A stretch of DNA of 64,000 bases from Haemophilus parainfluenzae (GTDB taxonomy: Bacteria > Pseudomonadota > Gammaproteobacteria > Enterobacterales > Pasteurellaceae): contig NZ_UGHY01000002.1 in the NCBI RefSeq assembly GCF_900450995.1, forward strand, positions 1,235,001 through 1,299,000, read 5' to 3'. The notes beneath the pieces are model-generated. The model did no database searches. It was not told the DNA's origin and saw only the letters and a program-made list of their open reading frames with translations. Positions 30,453 to 42,303 of the stretch are shown here, in pieces. A program made the translations under genes and the position numbers. Position 1 is the stretch's first letter. Each line of letters opens with the position of its first letter.

Positions 30453-32416
30453 ACCGCGCCGCATTATTGATTGTCGTGTTGAGCGTGATTTTCGTCGCGC
30501 TCGGCGCATTCTTACTGCACCTGCAACTGCCGCCCGACGCGGCACTGACCGATTTATTGCGCGCCGGCGATTCGCTGCCGTTATTGTTGGTGCAAAGCTA
30601 TACTCTGCCGCGCATTAGCATCGCGTTACTCGCCGGCGGCGGGCTGGCGTTCGCCGCGTTATTGTTGCAACAAGTGATGAGAAATCCGCTCGCCTCCGAC
30701 AACACCCTCGGTATCAGCGGCGGCGCGCAGTTCGGGCTGTTTTTAAGCGCTATTTTCGCGCCGCAGTTATTGGAATACGGCAGCGGCTTAATCGCGTTGC
30801 TCGGCGCGAGCTTGAGTTTATTGTTGGTGATGAGCTTGTCGCTGCGCAAAACCATGTCGCCGTTATTGTTAATTTTGGCGGGCTTGGTGGTTAATTTATA
30901 TTTCGGCGCGTTCACCGGCATGATGATGTTATTTTATCCGGAAGAATCGCGCGGCTTGGCGCAATGGGGCGCCGGCTCGTTGGTGCAGGAAAGCTGGCGA
31001 GACAGCCAGTGGCTGCTGGCGCAAAGTGCGATCGGTTTTTGCCTTGTTTTTTCATTTATCCGCCCGCTCACCATTCTGACCTTGAACGATAGCAACGCGC
31101 AGAGCCTCGGCGTGCCGGTGGGCAAATTGCGCCTGTTTGCGGTGATCGTCAGCGCGTATTTAATCGCCGCCGTGGTCAGTGCGGTGGGTATGCTCGGTTT
31201 CATCGGCTTGGCGGCGGCAACCATTGTGCGACAGCTCGGCGTGCGAACTTTAGCATGGCAGTTAATTTCGGCATTTTTGGTGGGCGCGTTGTTATTGGCG
31301 ATCACCGATTTATTGCTACAACTACTTAATTTTTATACGCAACTCAGTTTCCCGACCGGCGCCGTCACCGCCTTATTAGGCACGCCGTTATTGCTGTGGC
31401 TGATGTTCCGCGCGTTGCCGCACAGCGGACGGCTAACCGGCGAGGAACGGAAAAAACAACGCCGATTTCGACTGTACTTTACTTGGCTGCTGATTATGCT
31501 GTTCGCCGTCAGTTTGTGGCTGGCGCTGAATGTAGGCAAAAGCGCGTTCGATCAGTGGTCGGTGCTGGATTTCAATCACCCGTTTGCGCCGGAAATCCTC
31601 AATCTGCGCTATCCGCGCATTTTAATCGCGCTGTGCGCCGGCATTTTGCTGTCCGTTGCCGGCGTGTTATTGCAGCGCCTGACCTTAAACCCAATGGCAA
31701 GCCCGGAATTATTGGGCGTGTCTTCCGGCGCGAGTATGGGGATTTTGCTGCTATTGTTCGTGTTTTCCGCCCAGCAGCCGCTGTGGTTCTGGCTGGCGGG
31801 CATCGGCGGCGCGCTGGTCGCCCTGTTGATTTTATCCGCGATTAATCGCCACAACGGTATGTTGCCGGAAAAAGTGTTGCTGACTGGTATCAGTTTGTCC
31901 GCGCTGTTCGACACCTTACAACGGATTGTGATTGCCAGTGGCGATCCACGCGCCAATCAACTGATCGCGTGGACTTCCGGCTCGACGCAAAACACCACGC
32001 CGGAACTTGCCGTGCCGTTTATGGGGTTGAGCCTTGTTCTGCTGGCGGGCAGTTTATTGTTCAGCCGTTGGCTGGAATTGTTGAGCCTGCAAGCGCCAAT
32101 GGCGCAGGCTTTAGGCTTGAACTTAAAACGTGCGCGCCTGCTGCTGATTTTATTCAGCGCCGTGCTGACCGCACTTGCCACGCTGATGATCGGTCCGTTA
32201 AGTTTTATCGGGTTGCTAGTGCCGCATCTGACTTATTCCTTAGGCGTGCACAAAGCCAAGGCGCAACTGCTGATTTCCGCTTTGTTAGGCGGCACGATTA
32301 TGTTGCTGGCGGATTGGTTCGGGCGGCAAATTTTGTTTCCGTACGAAATTCCAGCGGGCTTGGTCGCCACCCTACTCGGCGGTACTTATTTCTTGTTCAT
32401 GCTGCGGAAAATTTAA
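30446..32416 (+). CDS. fhuB: Siderophore permease, fused double-length FhuB
   Basis: 656 aa, matching the double-length E. coli FhuB (about 660) in which two FecCD permease halves are fused. Each half repeats the family motifs: the first has LPRISIALLAGGGLAFAA and RNPLASDNTLGISGGA (about 50-95), and the second YPRILIALCAGILLSVAG and LNPMASPELLGVSSGA (about 390-430). About 20 membrane segments. A USS lies at 32168. Confidence 0.92.
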   Translation: MVNRAALLIVVLSVIFVALGAFLLHLQLPPDAALTDLLRAGDSLPLLLVQSYTLPRISIALLAGGGLAFAALLLQQVMRNPLASDNTLGISGGAQFGLFLSAIFAPQLLEYGSGLIALLGASLSLLLVMSLSLRKTMSPLLLILAGLVVNLYFGAFTGMMMLFYPEESRGLAQWGAGSLVQESWRDSQWLLAQSAIGFCLVFSFIRPLTILTLNDSNAQSLGVPVGKLRLFAVIVSAYLIAAVVSAVGMLGFIGLAAATIVRQLGVRTLAWQLISAFLVGALLLAITDLLLQLLNFYTQLSFPTGAVTALLGTPLLLWLMFRALPHSGRLTGEERKKQRRFRLYFTWLLIMLFAVSLWLALNVGKSAFDQWSVLDFNHPFAPEILNLRYPRILIALCAGILLSVAGVLLQRLTLNPMASPELLGVSSGASMGILLLLFVFSAQQPLWFWLAGIGGALVALLILSAINRHNGMLPEKVLLTGISLSALFDTLQRIVIASGDPRANQLIAWTSGSTQNTTPELAVPFMGLSLVLLAGSLLFSRWLELLSLQAPMAQALGLNLKRARLLLILFSAVLTALATLMIGPLSFIGLLVPHLTYSLGVHKAKAQLLISALLGGTIMLLADWFGRQILFPYEIPAGLVATLLGGTYFLFMLRKI

Positions 32417-32534
32417 TCCGCCGCAGGAATTTTTATGGTAAACCCGTTCTGCGCCAAAGGCACAACGCGGCTTGCCGAAAATGTAAATGTAGTTTGACGA
32501 CTACGCAATTTAACCTTTATTTAGGAGCATTTTT

Positions 32535-34706
32535 ATGCAAAAAACCTTTATGCGCACCATGATCGCAAGTGCAGTGCTTTTTGCGCTTAATTTCGCTTAT
32601 GCGCAAGAATCAACCCAAAGCGAACAATTGGAGACGATCGAAATCAGTGCGGACGCTTCCTATGACGGCTTAAGCAAAGAATTTGCCGGCGGACAGGTTG
32701 CCGCCGGAAGCCGTGTCGGTATTTTAGGCAACAAAGCCAATTTGGAAAATCCGTACTCGACGACCAGCTACACCAATAAATTCATTCAGGACAAACAAGC
32801 CCGCAGCGTGGCGGACGTGCTCAAAAACGATCCGACCGTTCGGGTGGCGCGCGGCTTTGGTAATTTTCAGGAAGCCTATTTTATGCGCGGTTTCATTACC
32901 AACTCCGATGACATTTTATATAACGGCTTATACGGCTTATTACCGCGCCAATATATCGCCTCCGAAATGTTCGAGCGGGTTGACGTGCAACGCGGCGCGT
33001 CGGCATTCTTAAACGGCATGGCGCCGGGTGGCGGCTCTATCGGCGGCACGATTGCCTTAATGCCGAAACGTGCACCGCAAGAAGATTTAAACCGTTTAAA
33101 CATCGGTTACAGTTCCAGTGAACGCACCAACGTCGGCGCGGATATTTCCCGTCGTTTCGGTGATAACAAAGAATTCGGCGTGCGTTTAAATGTGGCGCAT
33201 ACGGAAGGCGAAAGCGAAATTGATCACGACAATGCGCGTAATACCGTGTTCCACCTCGGCTTGGACTGGAAAGGTGAACAAGCCCGCGTATCCGCCGACT
33301 TAGGCTATCAAAAAAATAATCTGAGCGGCACACGCCCAAGCGTCACCTTATTCGGTGTCAGCAGCGTACCGGCGGCACCAAAAGCCACCTCAAACTGGGC
33401 GCAACGCTGGACTTATTCCGACGAACGCGACGTATTCGGTACTGTGCGGGCAGAATATGATTTCCTACCGAACTTAACTGGCTATGCCGCTTACGGTTTC
33501 CGCGACGGTAAAGAAGAAAACGTATTAGCCAATCTTACCGTGCAAAATGTAAACGGTGACGGCAAGGAATATCGTTTTGACAATGCGCGTCGCAATATTA
33601 TCCATACCGGCGAAGTGGGCGTAAAAGGTTCCTTTGCAACCGGTGCGGTAGATCATGAAGTTGTGCTTGCCGCCAATCGTTATCAGGAAAAACGCAAAAA
33701 TGCCTATGTCATGGACTGGCAGAATACTTTTGCCACCAATTTATATCGTCCGACTTACATTAACGGCATTAGCTATTCCGCCAATGCGCTAAAAGGTAAC
33801 GATCTTGCTTCGCCGGCATTGACCAACCGCGTTGTCTTAAACAGCGTGGCGCTTGCCGATACGCTATCGTTCTTGGATAAAACTTTACAAGTCACCCTTG
33901 GCGCACGTTGGCAACAGCTTTATACGCAAAACTTCGCTTATAATACCGGCGCGTTGAATCAACGTTATAAAGAAGCGCACGTCAGCCCGAGCCTCGGCGT
34001 AGTTTACCGTTTCACGCCGGAAATATCCGCGTATGCCAACTACATTGAAAGTTTGGCGCAAGGCGAAACCGCACCGTCAACCGCACGCAACAAAGGCGAT
34101 ATGCTCAGCCCGTACGTTTCCAAACAGAAAGAAGTCGGCGTGAAATATGAATCGCAAAGCGGTTTCGGCGCAAGTTTAGCCTTGTTCTCAACGGAAAAAC
34201 CGCGCGGTTATGTAGATGAAAATCTGATTTTCAGCGAAAAAGGGAAAGATCGTCACAACGGCGCTGAAATCAATGTGTACGGTCAAGTAATCGACAATGT
34301 ACGCTTGTTAGGCGGCGCCACTTTCTTACACGCTAAACAACGCAACACCGGTTCTGCCGATACGGACGACAAATACACTATCGGCGTACCGAAATTCCAA
34401 GCCAACCTCGGCGCAGAATGGGACGTTCCGGCATTGCAAGGTTTAACCTTAGAATCCCGTCTGACTTACACCGGATCCAGCTACGCCAATGCGCAAAACA
34501 CACTTAAAGTGGGCGACTGGACGCGCGTGGATGTCGGCGCACGCTATATCGTGATGTTGGGCAACACGCCGGTAACCTTGCGCGCCCGCATTGACAATTT
34601 GGCGAATAAAAAATACTGGGAATCCGTCGGCGGCTATCTGGGTCGAGGCTACCTTGTATCCGGCGCACCGCGCACATTCTCATTCAACGCATCATTTGAT
34701 TTCTAA
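32535..34706 (+). CDS. TonB-dependent ferric siderophore receptor
   Basis: 723 aa outer-membrane receptor. A signal peptide ends near AYAQ (about residue 24), and a TonB-box-like ETIEISADA follows. The plug domain has SVADVLKNDPTVRVARGFG and YFMRGF (about 95-125). The 22-strand barrel ends in a C-terminal Phe (SFNASFDF). FhuE/FhuA-type by context with fhuCDB, and the exact siderophore is not readable. TAGGAG precedes the ATG. Confidence 0.9.
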   Translation: MQKTFMRTMIASAVLFALNFAYAQESTQSEQLETIEISADASYDGLSKEFAGGQVAAGSRVGILGNKANLENPYSTTSYTNKFIQDKQARSVADVLKNDPTVRVARGFGNFQEAYFMRGFITNSDDILYNGLYGLLPRQYIASEMFERVDVQRGASAFLNGMAPGGGSIGGTIALMPKRAPQEDLNRLNIGYSSSERTNVGADISRRFGDNKEFGVRLNVAHTEGESEIDHDNARNTVFHLGLDWKGEQARVSADLGYQKNNLSGTRPSVTLFGVSSVPAAPKATSNWAQRWTYSDERDVFGTVRAEYDFLPNLTGYAAYGFRDGKEENVLANLTVQNVNGDGKEYRFDNARRNIIHTGEVGVKGSFATGAVDHEVVLAANRYQEKRKNAYVMDWQNTFATNLYRPTYINGISYSANALKGNDLASPALTNRVVLNSVALADTLSFLDKTLQVTLGARWQQLYTQNFAYNTGALNQRYKEAHVSPSLGVVYRFTPEISAYANYIESLAQGETAPSTARNKGDMLSPYVSKQKEVGVKYESQSGFGASLALFSTEKPRGYVDENLIFSEKGKDRHNGAEINVYGQVIDNVRLLGGATFLHAKQRNTGSADTDDKYTIGVPKFQANLGAEWDVPALQGLTLESRLTYTGSSYANAQNTLKVGDWTRVDVGARYIVMLGNTPVTLRARIDNLANKKYWESVGGYLGRGYLVSGAPRTFSFNASFDF

Positions 34707-34710
34707 GCAA

Positions 34711-34734
34711 AAGGGTCGGTTAAAACCGACCCTT
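34711..34734 (+). terminator. Terminator after the siderophore receptor
   Basis: AAGGGTCGGTT / AACCGACCCTT, an 11-bp stem with a 2-nt core loop and a T-rich tail, ending the GC-rich island. Confidence 0.85.
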
Positions 34735-34808
34735 ATTATTTTTATCAAATGAAGGAATGTTGAAAAAAACGTTGGAAAAATGACCGCACTTTTTATTTTC
34801 TCTTTCGA

Positions 34809-35801
34809 TTAAAGAATATGTTGATATTGTTCTAACATTTCTTTTGGCCATACACTTGATTGCACTTCACCAATGTGTTTTTTGTGAAGTAAAAACATAG
34901 CCATACGAGATTGACCGATACCACCACCGATGGTGAGAGGTAATTTGCCGTTTAATAAATCTTGGTGCCAATCCATTTTTAAGCGATCTTCATCACCGGT
35001 TAAGCCAACTTGTAAACGTAATGCTGATTCATCCACACGAATACCCATTGAAGAAAGCTCAAACGCTTTACCTAACTCAGCGTTCCACACCAAAATATCA
35101 CCGTTTAAGCCTTTGTAGCCGTTTTCAGATTCAGTTGTCCAGTCATCATAGTCTGGTGCACGACCATCATGTGGTTTACCGTCTGATAATTTGCCACCAA
35201 TACCGATTAAGAACACGGCGCCATATTCTTTACAAATCGCATTTTCACGCTCTTTGCTTGAAAGATCTGGGTAGCGTTTCACTAAATCCTCACTGTGAAC
35301 GAAGGTGATTTCTTTTGGTAAGCTTGATGGGATATCAAAACGAGCTTCTACTGCTAATTCAGTTAAACGGATTGCACGATAGATAGAACGTACAGTTTCT
35401 TTTAAATAAGCAAAGTTACGACGACCTTCAGGAATCACTTTTTCCCAGTCCCATTGATCCACATAAACAGAGTGAGTTGGATCCAATGAATCTTCATCTG
35501 GACGTAATGCTTTCATGTGCACAAATAAGCCTTCGCCTTCTTTAAAGTGGAAACGTGCTAAAGTGTGACGTTTCCATTTTGCTAATGAGTGAACCACTTC
35601 ATAAACCGCATTTGGGATGCATTTCACGTTTACTTGAACCGCTTTCTCAATGCCTGATAAGTTATCTTGCATACCGTTGCCAACTTCACTAAGAATTGGA
35701 CCTTGTACTTCGATAATGCCAAGTTGTTCAATCAAGTTTTGAGTAAAGGTGTTCTTCACAAAGCTGATTTCTTGTTGTTGTAAAATAAACGTCTTTTTCA
35801 T
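34809..35801 (-). CDS. asnA: Aspartate-ammonia ligase (asparagine synthetase A)
   Basis: 330 aa from the ATG at 35801, exactly the E. coli AsnA length. AAGGA precedes this start. It is a class II aminoacyl-tRNA synthetase-like fold using ATP, Asp and ammonia. Conserved segments include [19 protein letters not shown] (about 36), [13 protein letters not shown] (about 110) and [16 protein letters not shown] (about 291), the motif-3 Arg region. It is divergent from its regulator asnC. Confidence 0.96.
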   Translation of the reverse strand: MKKTFILQQQEISFVKNTFTQNLIEQLGIIEVQGPILSEVGNGMQDNLSGIEKAVQVNVKCIPNAVYEVVHSLAKWKRHTLARFHFKEGEGLFVHMKALRPDEDSLDPTHSVYVDQWDWEKVIPEGRRNFAYLKETVRSIYRAIRLTELAVEARFDIPSSLPKEITFVHSEDLVKRYPDLSSKERENAICKEYGAVFLIGIGGKLSDGKPHDGRAPDYDDWTTESENGYKGLNGDILVWNAELGKAFELSSMGIRVDESALRLQVGLTGDEDRLKMDWHQDLLNGKLPLTIGGGIGQSRMAMFLLHKKHIGEVQSSVWPKEMLEQYQHIL

Positions 35802-35957
35802 ATTTATCCTTCTTTTTATAATAACTGATAAGATTTGTTGTGCATTATTCAATAAAATTGTAATTTATTTCAAGTAATTTCTTTACATTGTTTTAAATGT
35901 TGAATATTATCAAAAATAAAGAAGATATTTTAAAAAAGATCTAATAAGGAGTGTTTT

Positions 35958-36410
35958 ATGAACAATATCGATATACTCGATCGCCAAATTCTCCGTGTAC
36001 TGACTAAAGATGCTCGTACACCTTATGCAGAAATGGCGAAAAACTTTGGGGTGAGCCCAGGGACGATTCATGTCCGCGTAGAGAAAATGCGTCAGTCTGG
36101 TCTGATTGAAGGGACAAAAGCGATTATTGATGAGCGTAAGCTGGGTTACGATGTGTGCTGCTTTATTGGCATTATTTTGAAAAGTGCAAAAGATTATGAA
36201 AAAGTGATTAAAAAGCTTGATACCTTTGATGAAGTAGTGGAGGCCTATTACACCACAGGAAATTATTCTATTTTTATTAAAGTGATGACACACACGATTG
36301 CTGAATTACATTCCGTGCTGGCGACTAAGATCCAGTTAATTGATGAAATTCAATCAACGGAAACCTTGATTTCGATGCAAAACCCTATTTTACGAGATAT
36401 TAAACCTTAA
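35958..36410 (+). CDS. asnC: Transcriptional regulator AsnC (Lrp family)
   Basis: 150 aa. The N-terminal winged HTH (about 6-55; LRVLTKDARTPYAEMAKNFG, SPGTIHVRVEKM) is followed by the RAM/AsnC ligand domain (about 65-145; YTTGNYSIFIKV). E. coli AsnC activates asnA when asparagine is low, and the divergent arrangement is the same here. AAGGAG precedes the ATG. Confidence 0.95.
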   Translation: MNNIDILDRQILRVLTKDARTPYAEMAKNFGVSPGTIHVRVEKMRQSGLIEGTKAIIDERKLGYDVCCFIGIILKSAKDYEKVIKKLDTFDEVVEAYYTTGNYSIFIKVMTHTIAELHSVLATKIQLIDEIQSTETLISMQNPILRDIKP

Positions 36411-36426
36411 ATGTCATTGAAACAAT

Positions 36427-36452
36427 AAGGGCGTGTATTAAACACGCCTTTT
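36427..36452. terminator. Bidirectional terminator between asnC and the FAD oxidoreductase
   Basis: AAGGGCGTGT / ACACGCCTT with a short loop, then a T-rich tract. It separates two convergent genes. Confidence 0.8.
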
Positions 36453-36462
36453 GTTTTTTTAA

Positions 36463-37758
36463 TTAACGATAACGATCGAGGAATTTGTAATAGAGTACGC
36501 CGATCTTGGTGGCTAAGTTTTTAAGATATTTTCCACCATAAAATGAAGGCACTTTTAATCCTTCAAAAATTTTTAAACGTTCGTCATTGCCTAGGATTGC
36601 TTCTGCAATAATGCGTCCAGCAAGTCCAGTGAGAGCGACTCCATGTCCAGAATAGCCTTGTGCAAAATAAATATGTGGTGAAATGCGACCAAAATGTGGG
36701 CTTGCGTTGAGTGTCATATCAATCGGTCCTGCCCAGCCATAGTCAATTTTGACGTTTTCCAATTGCGGGAAAACATGCAACATATTGCGACGCATAATTT
36801 GCACCATGTCTTTTTCTGAGCTCGAGTCACTACCAAATAACAAACGGTTATCCGCACTCAAACGATAATAATCGAGCAAGATATTGTTATCGCAAACAGA
36901 CATGCCGTTATTGATCACGGAATCCGCTGTGGCTTGATCTAGGGGGTCGGTCGCAATAATAAAGCTCTCGACTGGTAAGATTTTACGATTAATGCCGTGA
37001 TGAATGGATTTCGGTAGTGCATCAATATAAGCGTTGGTGGCTAAAATAACGTCTCGAGAAATGACCGCACTTTTATCGGTTTTGACTTCAATGCAGCCTG
37101 ATTTTTCGACTAAATCCACAACGGGAGATTGTTCATAAATCTGCACGCCTAAATCTAAGCAGGCTTTTGCTAAACCTAAGCAATAATTTAATGGGTGTAA
37201 GTGGCCTGAGTTGCTATCGTATAAACCGCCTACATAAATATCACTGCCTAGATGTTGTTTAAGCTTGGCTTTATCCCAAAGTTGCATTTTGTCATAGCCA
37301 AAAGTCGCGTGGCTGGCTTTTTCCATTTCAATGAGATCGTCCATACGACGTTCATTTAACGCCAATGTGGCATAACCTTTTTTCCAATCACATTGAATAC
37401 CATATTTCGCAATACGTTCATCAATAATATCAATGGCTTCCAGCGACATATCCCAAAGTTTTTTCGCTTTATCAAAGCCCACTTGAGCAATATATTCGTC
37501 AATGCCTTCTTCAAAACCGTTGATAGCTTGGCCGCCACTTCTCCCTGAAGCACCAAATCCCACTCTGGCACCTTCTAACACAATGACTTTCTTGCCTTTT
37601 TCTGCTAATTCAAGGGCAGCGGATAAACCGAAAAAACCCGCCCCAATAACGCAAACATCCGCTTCTTCTTGCTGAGTGAGAGGCGGTAGTTCGAAAGTTT
37701 GGTTTCGACTGTCGAAATAATAAGATTTGATATGTTCTTGATGAGCAAATTCGAGCAT
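36463..37758 (-). CDS. FAD-dependent amine/amino-acid oxidoreductase (PuuB-like)
   Basis: 431 aa DAO-family flavoprotein. The dinucleotide-binding motif is VCVIGAGFFGLSAALELAEKG (core VIGAGFFGLSAALE, about 35-50), and GASGRSGGQAINGFE is the FAD-contact region typical of PuuB and related enzymes. The late segment YFAQGYSGHGVALTGLAG matches the C-terminal FAD site. PuuB oxidises gamma-glutamylputrescine. The divergent potD next door supports a polyamine link, but the other puu genes are absent here. A USS is embedded near 37061. Confidence 0.75.
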   Translation of the reverse strand: MLEFAHQEHIKSYYFDSRNQTFELPPLTQQEEADVCVIGAGFFGLSAALELAEKGKKVIVLEGARVGFGASGRSGGQAINGFEEGIDEYIAQVGFDKAKKLWDMSLEAIDIIDERIAKYGIQCDWKKGYATLALNERRMDDLIEMEKASHATFGYDKMQLWDKAKLKQHLGSDIYVGGLYDSNSGHLHPLNYCLGLAKACLDLGVQIYEQSPVVDLVEKSGCIEVKTDKSAVISRDVILATNAYIDALPKSIHHGINRKILPVESFIIATDPLDQATADSVINNGMSVCDNNILLDYYRLSADNRLLFGSDSSSEKDMVQIMRRNMLHVFPQLENVKIDYGWAGPIDMTLNASPHFGRISPHIYFAQGYSGHGVALTGLAGRIIAEAILGNDERLKIFEGLKVPSFYGGKYLKNLATKIGVLYYKFLDRYR

Positions 37759-37916
37759 GATTGATGCCTAATTAACATAAAATTGAAATTGAGGGAATCT
37801 TACCCTGATGGGAAAATATGTCAAACCTTTTGCTAAAAAGGTGCTATACTCCCCAAGTTTATACAAGTAAACGATTACTTAAGGTTTATTTTGATTGTCC
37901 TGAGGAGGTCAATAAA

Positions 37917-38972
37917 TTGAAAAAAAATGCTGTTCAATACATCAAATCACTTTGTCTTTCTGCCGTTGCATTTGCTGCAACTTCTGCTGCACTTGCTGCT
38001 GAAAAACTGTATGTTTACAACTGGACTGACTATGTGCCATCAAATTTGGTTGCAGAATTTACCAAAGAAACGGGCATTGAAGTGATTTATTCTACGTTTG
38101 AAAGTAATGAAGAAATGTATGCTAAATTGAAGCTGACCTCTAGCACAGGCAGTGGTTATGATTTAGTTTTCCCATCAAGCTATTACGTCAATAAAATGGC
38201 GAAAGAAAATATGTTACAAGAGCTTGATCACAGCAAATTAAGTAATTTTAAACAAATTCCGGCAAACTTATTAAACAAGGAATTTGACCCAAATAACAAA
38301 TATTCTTTGCCTTATGTTTATGGCTTAACTGGTATCGGCGTGAATGCGGATGATATTGATCCAAGTAAAATCACAAGCTGGGCTGACTTATGGAACCCAG
38401 AATTTAAAGGCAAAGTATTATTAACCAGTGATGCGCGTGAAGTATTCCATATTGCATTGATATTAGATGGAAAATCACCAAACACCACGAATGAAGAAGA
38501 GATTAAAGCGGCTTATGAGCGCTTAGTTAAATTGTTACCAAATGTGGTGACCTTTAACTCTGACTCGCCAGAAGTACCGTTTGTTCAAGGTGAAGCCTCT
38601 ATTGGTATGTTATGGAATGGTTCGGCTTATTTAGCACACAAAGAAAATCCAAGTATCCAATTTGTGTATCCAAAAGAAGGCGCGATTTTCTGGATGGATA
38701 ACTACGCGATTCCCAAAGGTGCGAAAAATACAGAAGGCGCTTATAAATTTATCGACTTCTTACTTCGTCCTGAAAATGCGAAATTAGTCGTTGAGAAAAT
38801 GGGCTTCTCTATGCCAAATGAAGGCGTGAAATCATTACTTTCACCTGAAATGGCGAATAACCCAACCTTATTCCCATCTGCTGAGAACATTGAAAAAGGC
38901 ATTATGCAAGGCGATGTGGGTGAAGCAGTGGATATTTACGAAAAATATTGGAATAAATTAAAAACGAATTAA
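37917..38972 (+). CDS. potD: Spermidine/putrescine-binding periplasmic protein
   Basis: 351 aa from TTG 37917, chosen because GAGGAGG lies 8 nt upstream and a signal peptide follows at once ([20 protein letters not shown]). An upstream start at 37818 would give an unlikely leader. PotD family hallmarks include [11 protein letters not shown] (about 28), [10 protein letters not shown] and the aromatic ligand box [14 protein letters not shown] (about 261). It feeds a PotABC transporter not encoded nearby. Its stop codon lies inside an IS remnant, but the C terminus (YEKYWNKLK) fits the family. Confidence 0.92.
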   Translation: MKKNAVQYIKSLCLSAVAFAATSAALAAEKLYVYNWTDYVPSNLVAEFTKETGIEVIYSTFESNEEMYAKLKLTSSTGSGYDLVFPSSYYVNKMAKENMLQELDHSKLSNFKQIPANLLNKEFDPNNKYSLPYVYGLTGIGVNADDIDPSKITSWADLWNPEFKGKVLLTSDAREVFHIALILDGKSPNTTNEEEIKAAYERLVKLLPNVVTFNSDSPEVPFVQGEASIGMLWNGSAYLAHKENPSIQFVYPKEGAIFWMDNYAIPKGAKNTEGAYKFIDFLLRPENAKLVVEKMGFSMPNEGVKSLLSPEMANNPTLFPSAENIEKGIMQGDVGEAVDIYEKYWNKLKTN

Positions 38973-39058
38973 ACTTGCTTTAAAAGAATTGAGCCCAGTG
39001 CAATACCGAGCTCAATATTTAAGTTAACTAACCTGTCCAACTTTTGGGGGGCAGATCA
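38967..39058 (+). mobile_element. Right-end remnant of an IS-B-type IS3 element (copy D)
   Basis: These about 92 bp match the last about 94 bp of IS copy B (46808-46901), including the orfB tail (TTGAGCCCAGTGCAATACCG) and the terminal repeat ending GGCAGATCA, with only about seven differences. No left end is present. It abuts the potD stop codon. Confidence 0.85.
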
Positions 39059-39070
39059 CTTTGATTTTTT

Positions 39071-39089
39071 AGGGCATGAAAAGTGCCCT
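39071..39089. terminator. Terminator between potD and purB
   Basis: AGGGCA / TGCCCT stem with a 7-nt loop. T-rich runs lie on both sides, so it can serve both convergent genes. Confidence 0.65.
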
Positions 39090-39097
39090 TTTATTTC

Positions 39098-40480
<1,383 letters not shown>

Positions 40481-41104
40481 TTAATTTAAAGTTGAGTAGA
40501 GTTGTCGCGCCGCTTGCACTAATTTTTTACGATGAAACAACAGTTGCCATTTTCTGCCGCCGACTTGACGCCACAAGACGGCAGAACGAATGCCGGCAAG
40601 TAAACACGCACGAATTTTGTCTTGCACGTTTTGTTGCTGTAAATGATATACCGAACCAATAATATGAATGCGTTTGCCTAAAGGACTAATTGTATCGATA
40701 TAAATGTTTGCCATGATAGAAAACATCTCATCATCAAATTGATTGTCGTGATAAGCAAGTTGCTCAGGTAAACGCGCAATTCTGCGGCCAAGTTCTTGTT
40801 TGATTTCAGGTTGCTTGTTTAATCTGCTCTCTAACGCTAACAGGCTACCCCAATAATTCAATAAATTTTTGTCATTTAATTGGGTCAGTTGCTCAATAAG
40901 TGTGTTTAATCCCACTTTAAGATGTTGAACATCACCGCCAAATACGGCTAATGTATCTTCAGGTTGAGTGATGAGAAGAGAATGAATGGTAATTTGGAAT
41001 GCATCTTGATCATCAACTTCGCCTTTTTGTGCTAATTGACTGATTAATAAGACTGATTGACAAACACCGGCAAGAGCCAGAGCCATATCATTATAATTTT
41101 TCAT
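40481..41104 (-). CDS. hflD: High frequency lysogenization protein HflD
   Basis: 207 aa, close to the E. coli length of 213. It starts MKNYNDMALALAGVCQSV at 41104, matching HflD homologues. It is a helical, membrane-associated protein with no known catalytic motif, and in E. coli it interferes with lambda CII. The hflD-purB order is conserved in gammaproteobacteria. The gap to purB is about 16 nt. Confidence 0.9.
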   Translation of the reverse strand: MKNYNDMALALAGVCQSVLLISQLAQKGEVDDQDAFQITIHSLLITQPEDTLAVFGGDVQHLKVGLNTLIEQLTQLNDKNLLNYWGSLLALESRLNKQPEIKQELGRRIARLPEQLAYHDNQFDDEMFSIMANIYIDTISPLGKRIHIIGSVYHLQQQNVQDKIRACLLAGIRSAVLWRQVGGRKWQLLFHRKKLVQAARQLYSTLN

Positions 41105-41244
41105 TGAGATTATAAATTGTGAGCTGCAGAAATTTTGGGCGTAATATAGCATTTTTACACATTGTTTTGAACTCAATCATTAAAAAACGCCCCATCTTTT
41201 GTTATCATAGCGCCAATTCAGTTTACAGAATGAAAGGATAACTA

Positions 41245-42249
41245 ATGACAAAACCAATTGTATTCAGTGGCGTGCAGCCTTCCGGCGAATTAACTATCGG
41301 AAATTATTTAGGTGCACTTCGCAACTGGGTGAAAATGCAAGAAGATTATGAGTGTATTTTCTGCGTGGTGGATTTACACGCCATCACTGTACGGCAAGAT
41401 CCTGCAGCACTTCGCAAAGCCACCCTTGATGTACTCGCCCTTTACTTGGCTTGTGGCATTGACCCGAATAAAAGTACGATCTTCGTGCAATCTCATGTAC
41501 CAGAACATACTCAACTAAGCTGGGTGTTAAACTGCTACACCTATTTTGGTGAAATGAGCCGTATGACGCAATTTAAAGATAAATCAGCACGTTATGCCGA
41601 AAATATTAACGTAGGTTTATTTGACTATCCAGTTTTAATGGCGGCAGATATCTTACTTTATCAAGCGAAAAGTGTGCCAGTAGGGGATGATCAAAAACAA
41701 CATTTAGAAATCACTCGTGATATAGCTGCTCGTTTTAATGCCCTTTACGGTGATATTTTCACGATCCCTGAAATCTTCTTAGGCAAAGCGGGTGCGCGTA
41801 TTATGTCTTTGCAAGATCCTGATAAAAAAATGTCAAAATCCGATGATAATCGTAATAATGTGGTGACTTTGCTTGAAGATCCAAAATCGGTGGCGAAAAA
41901 AATCAAACGTGCGGTAACAGATTCTGATGAACCACCTGTTGTACGTTATGATGTGCAAAATAAAGCGGGTGTATCTAACTTATTGGATATTCTTTCTGCA
42001 GTAACTGATAAATCTGTGGCTGAACTTGAAAAAGAATTTGAAGGCAAAATGTACGGCCACTTAAAAACAGCCGTTGCAGATGAAGTATCAAACTTACTTG
42101 CCGGTTTACAAGAACGTTTCTATCAATATCGTAATGATGAAGCACTTTTAGACGAGATTTTACGTCAAGGTGCGGAAAAAGCCCGTGCAAGAGCGAAAGA
42201 AACCCTTGATAAAGTATACGAAGCCGTCGGCTTTGTTGCAGCAAAATAA
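41245..42249 (+). CDS. trpS: Tryptophanyl-tRNA synthetase
   Basis: 334 aa class I synthetase. The HIGH-like motif is in [14 protein letters not shown] (about 13-24) and the KMSKS motif in KKMSKSDDN (about 194). [13 protein letters not shown] is the Trp/dimer region. AAGGA precedes the ATG. Confidence 0.97.
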   Translation: MTKPIVFSGVQPSGELTIGNYLGALRNWVKMQEDYECIFCVVDLHAITVRQDPAALRKATLDVLALYLACGIDPNKSTIFVQSHVPEHTQLSWVLNCYTYFGEMSRMTQFKDKSARYAENINVGLFDYPVLMAADILLYQAKSVPVGDDQKQHLEITRDIAARFNALYGDIFTIPEIFLGKAGARIMSLQDPDKKMSKSDDNRNNVVTLLEDPKSVAKKIKRAVTDSDEPPVVRYDVQNKAGVSNLLDILSAVTDKSVAELEKEFEGKMYGHLKTAVADEVSNLLAGLQERFYQYRNDEALLDEILRQGAEKARARAKETLDKVYEAVGFVAAK

Positions 42250-42262
42250 TTTTAAACTTAAT

Positions 42263-42284
42263 AAGCCGTGTTCTGTCACGGCTT
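42263..42284 (+). terminator. trpS terminator
   Basis: AAGCCGTG / CACGGCTT with a 6-nt loop followed by T-rich sequence, lying only 20 nt before the next start codon. Confidence 0.8.
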
Positions 42285-42303
42285 TTTAGATAAGGAGAAA
42301 AAG

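Noticed and set aside
30598..32181. Several long antisense frames over fhuB
   Set aside because: They arise from the high GC of fhuB and have no domain, ribosome site or conserved start.
38950..38975. PotD C terminus created by the IS remnant
   Set aside because: The final residues YEKYWNKLK fit the PotD family, so the IS scar begins at the natural end.
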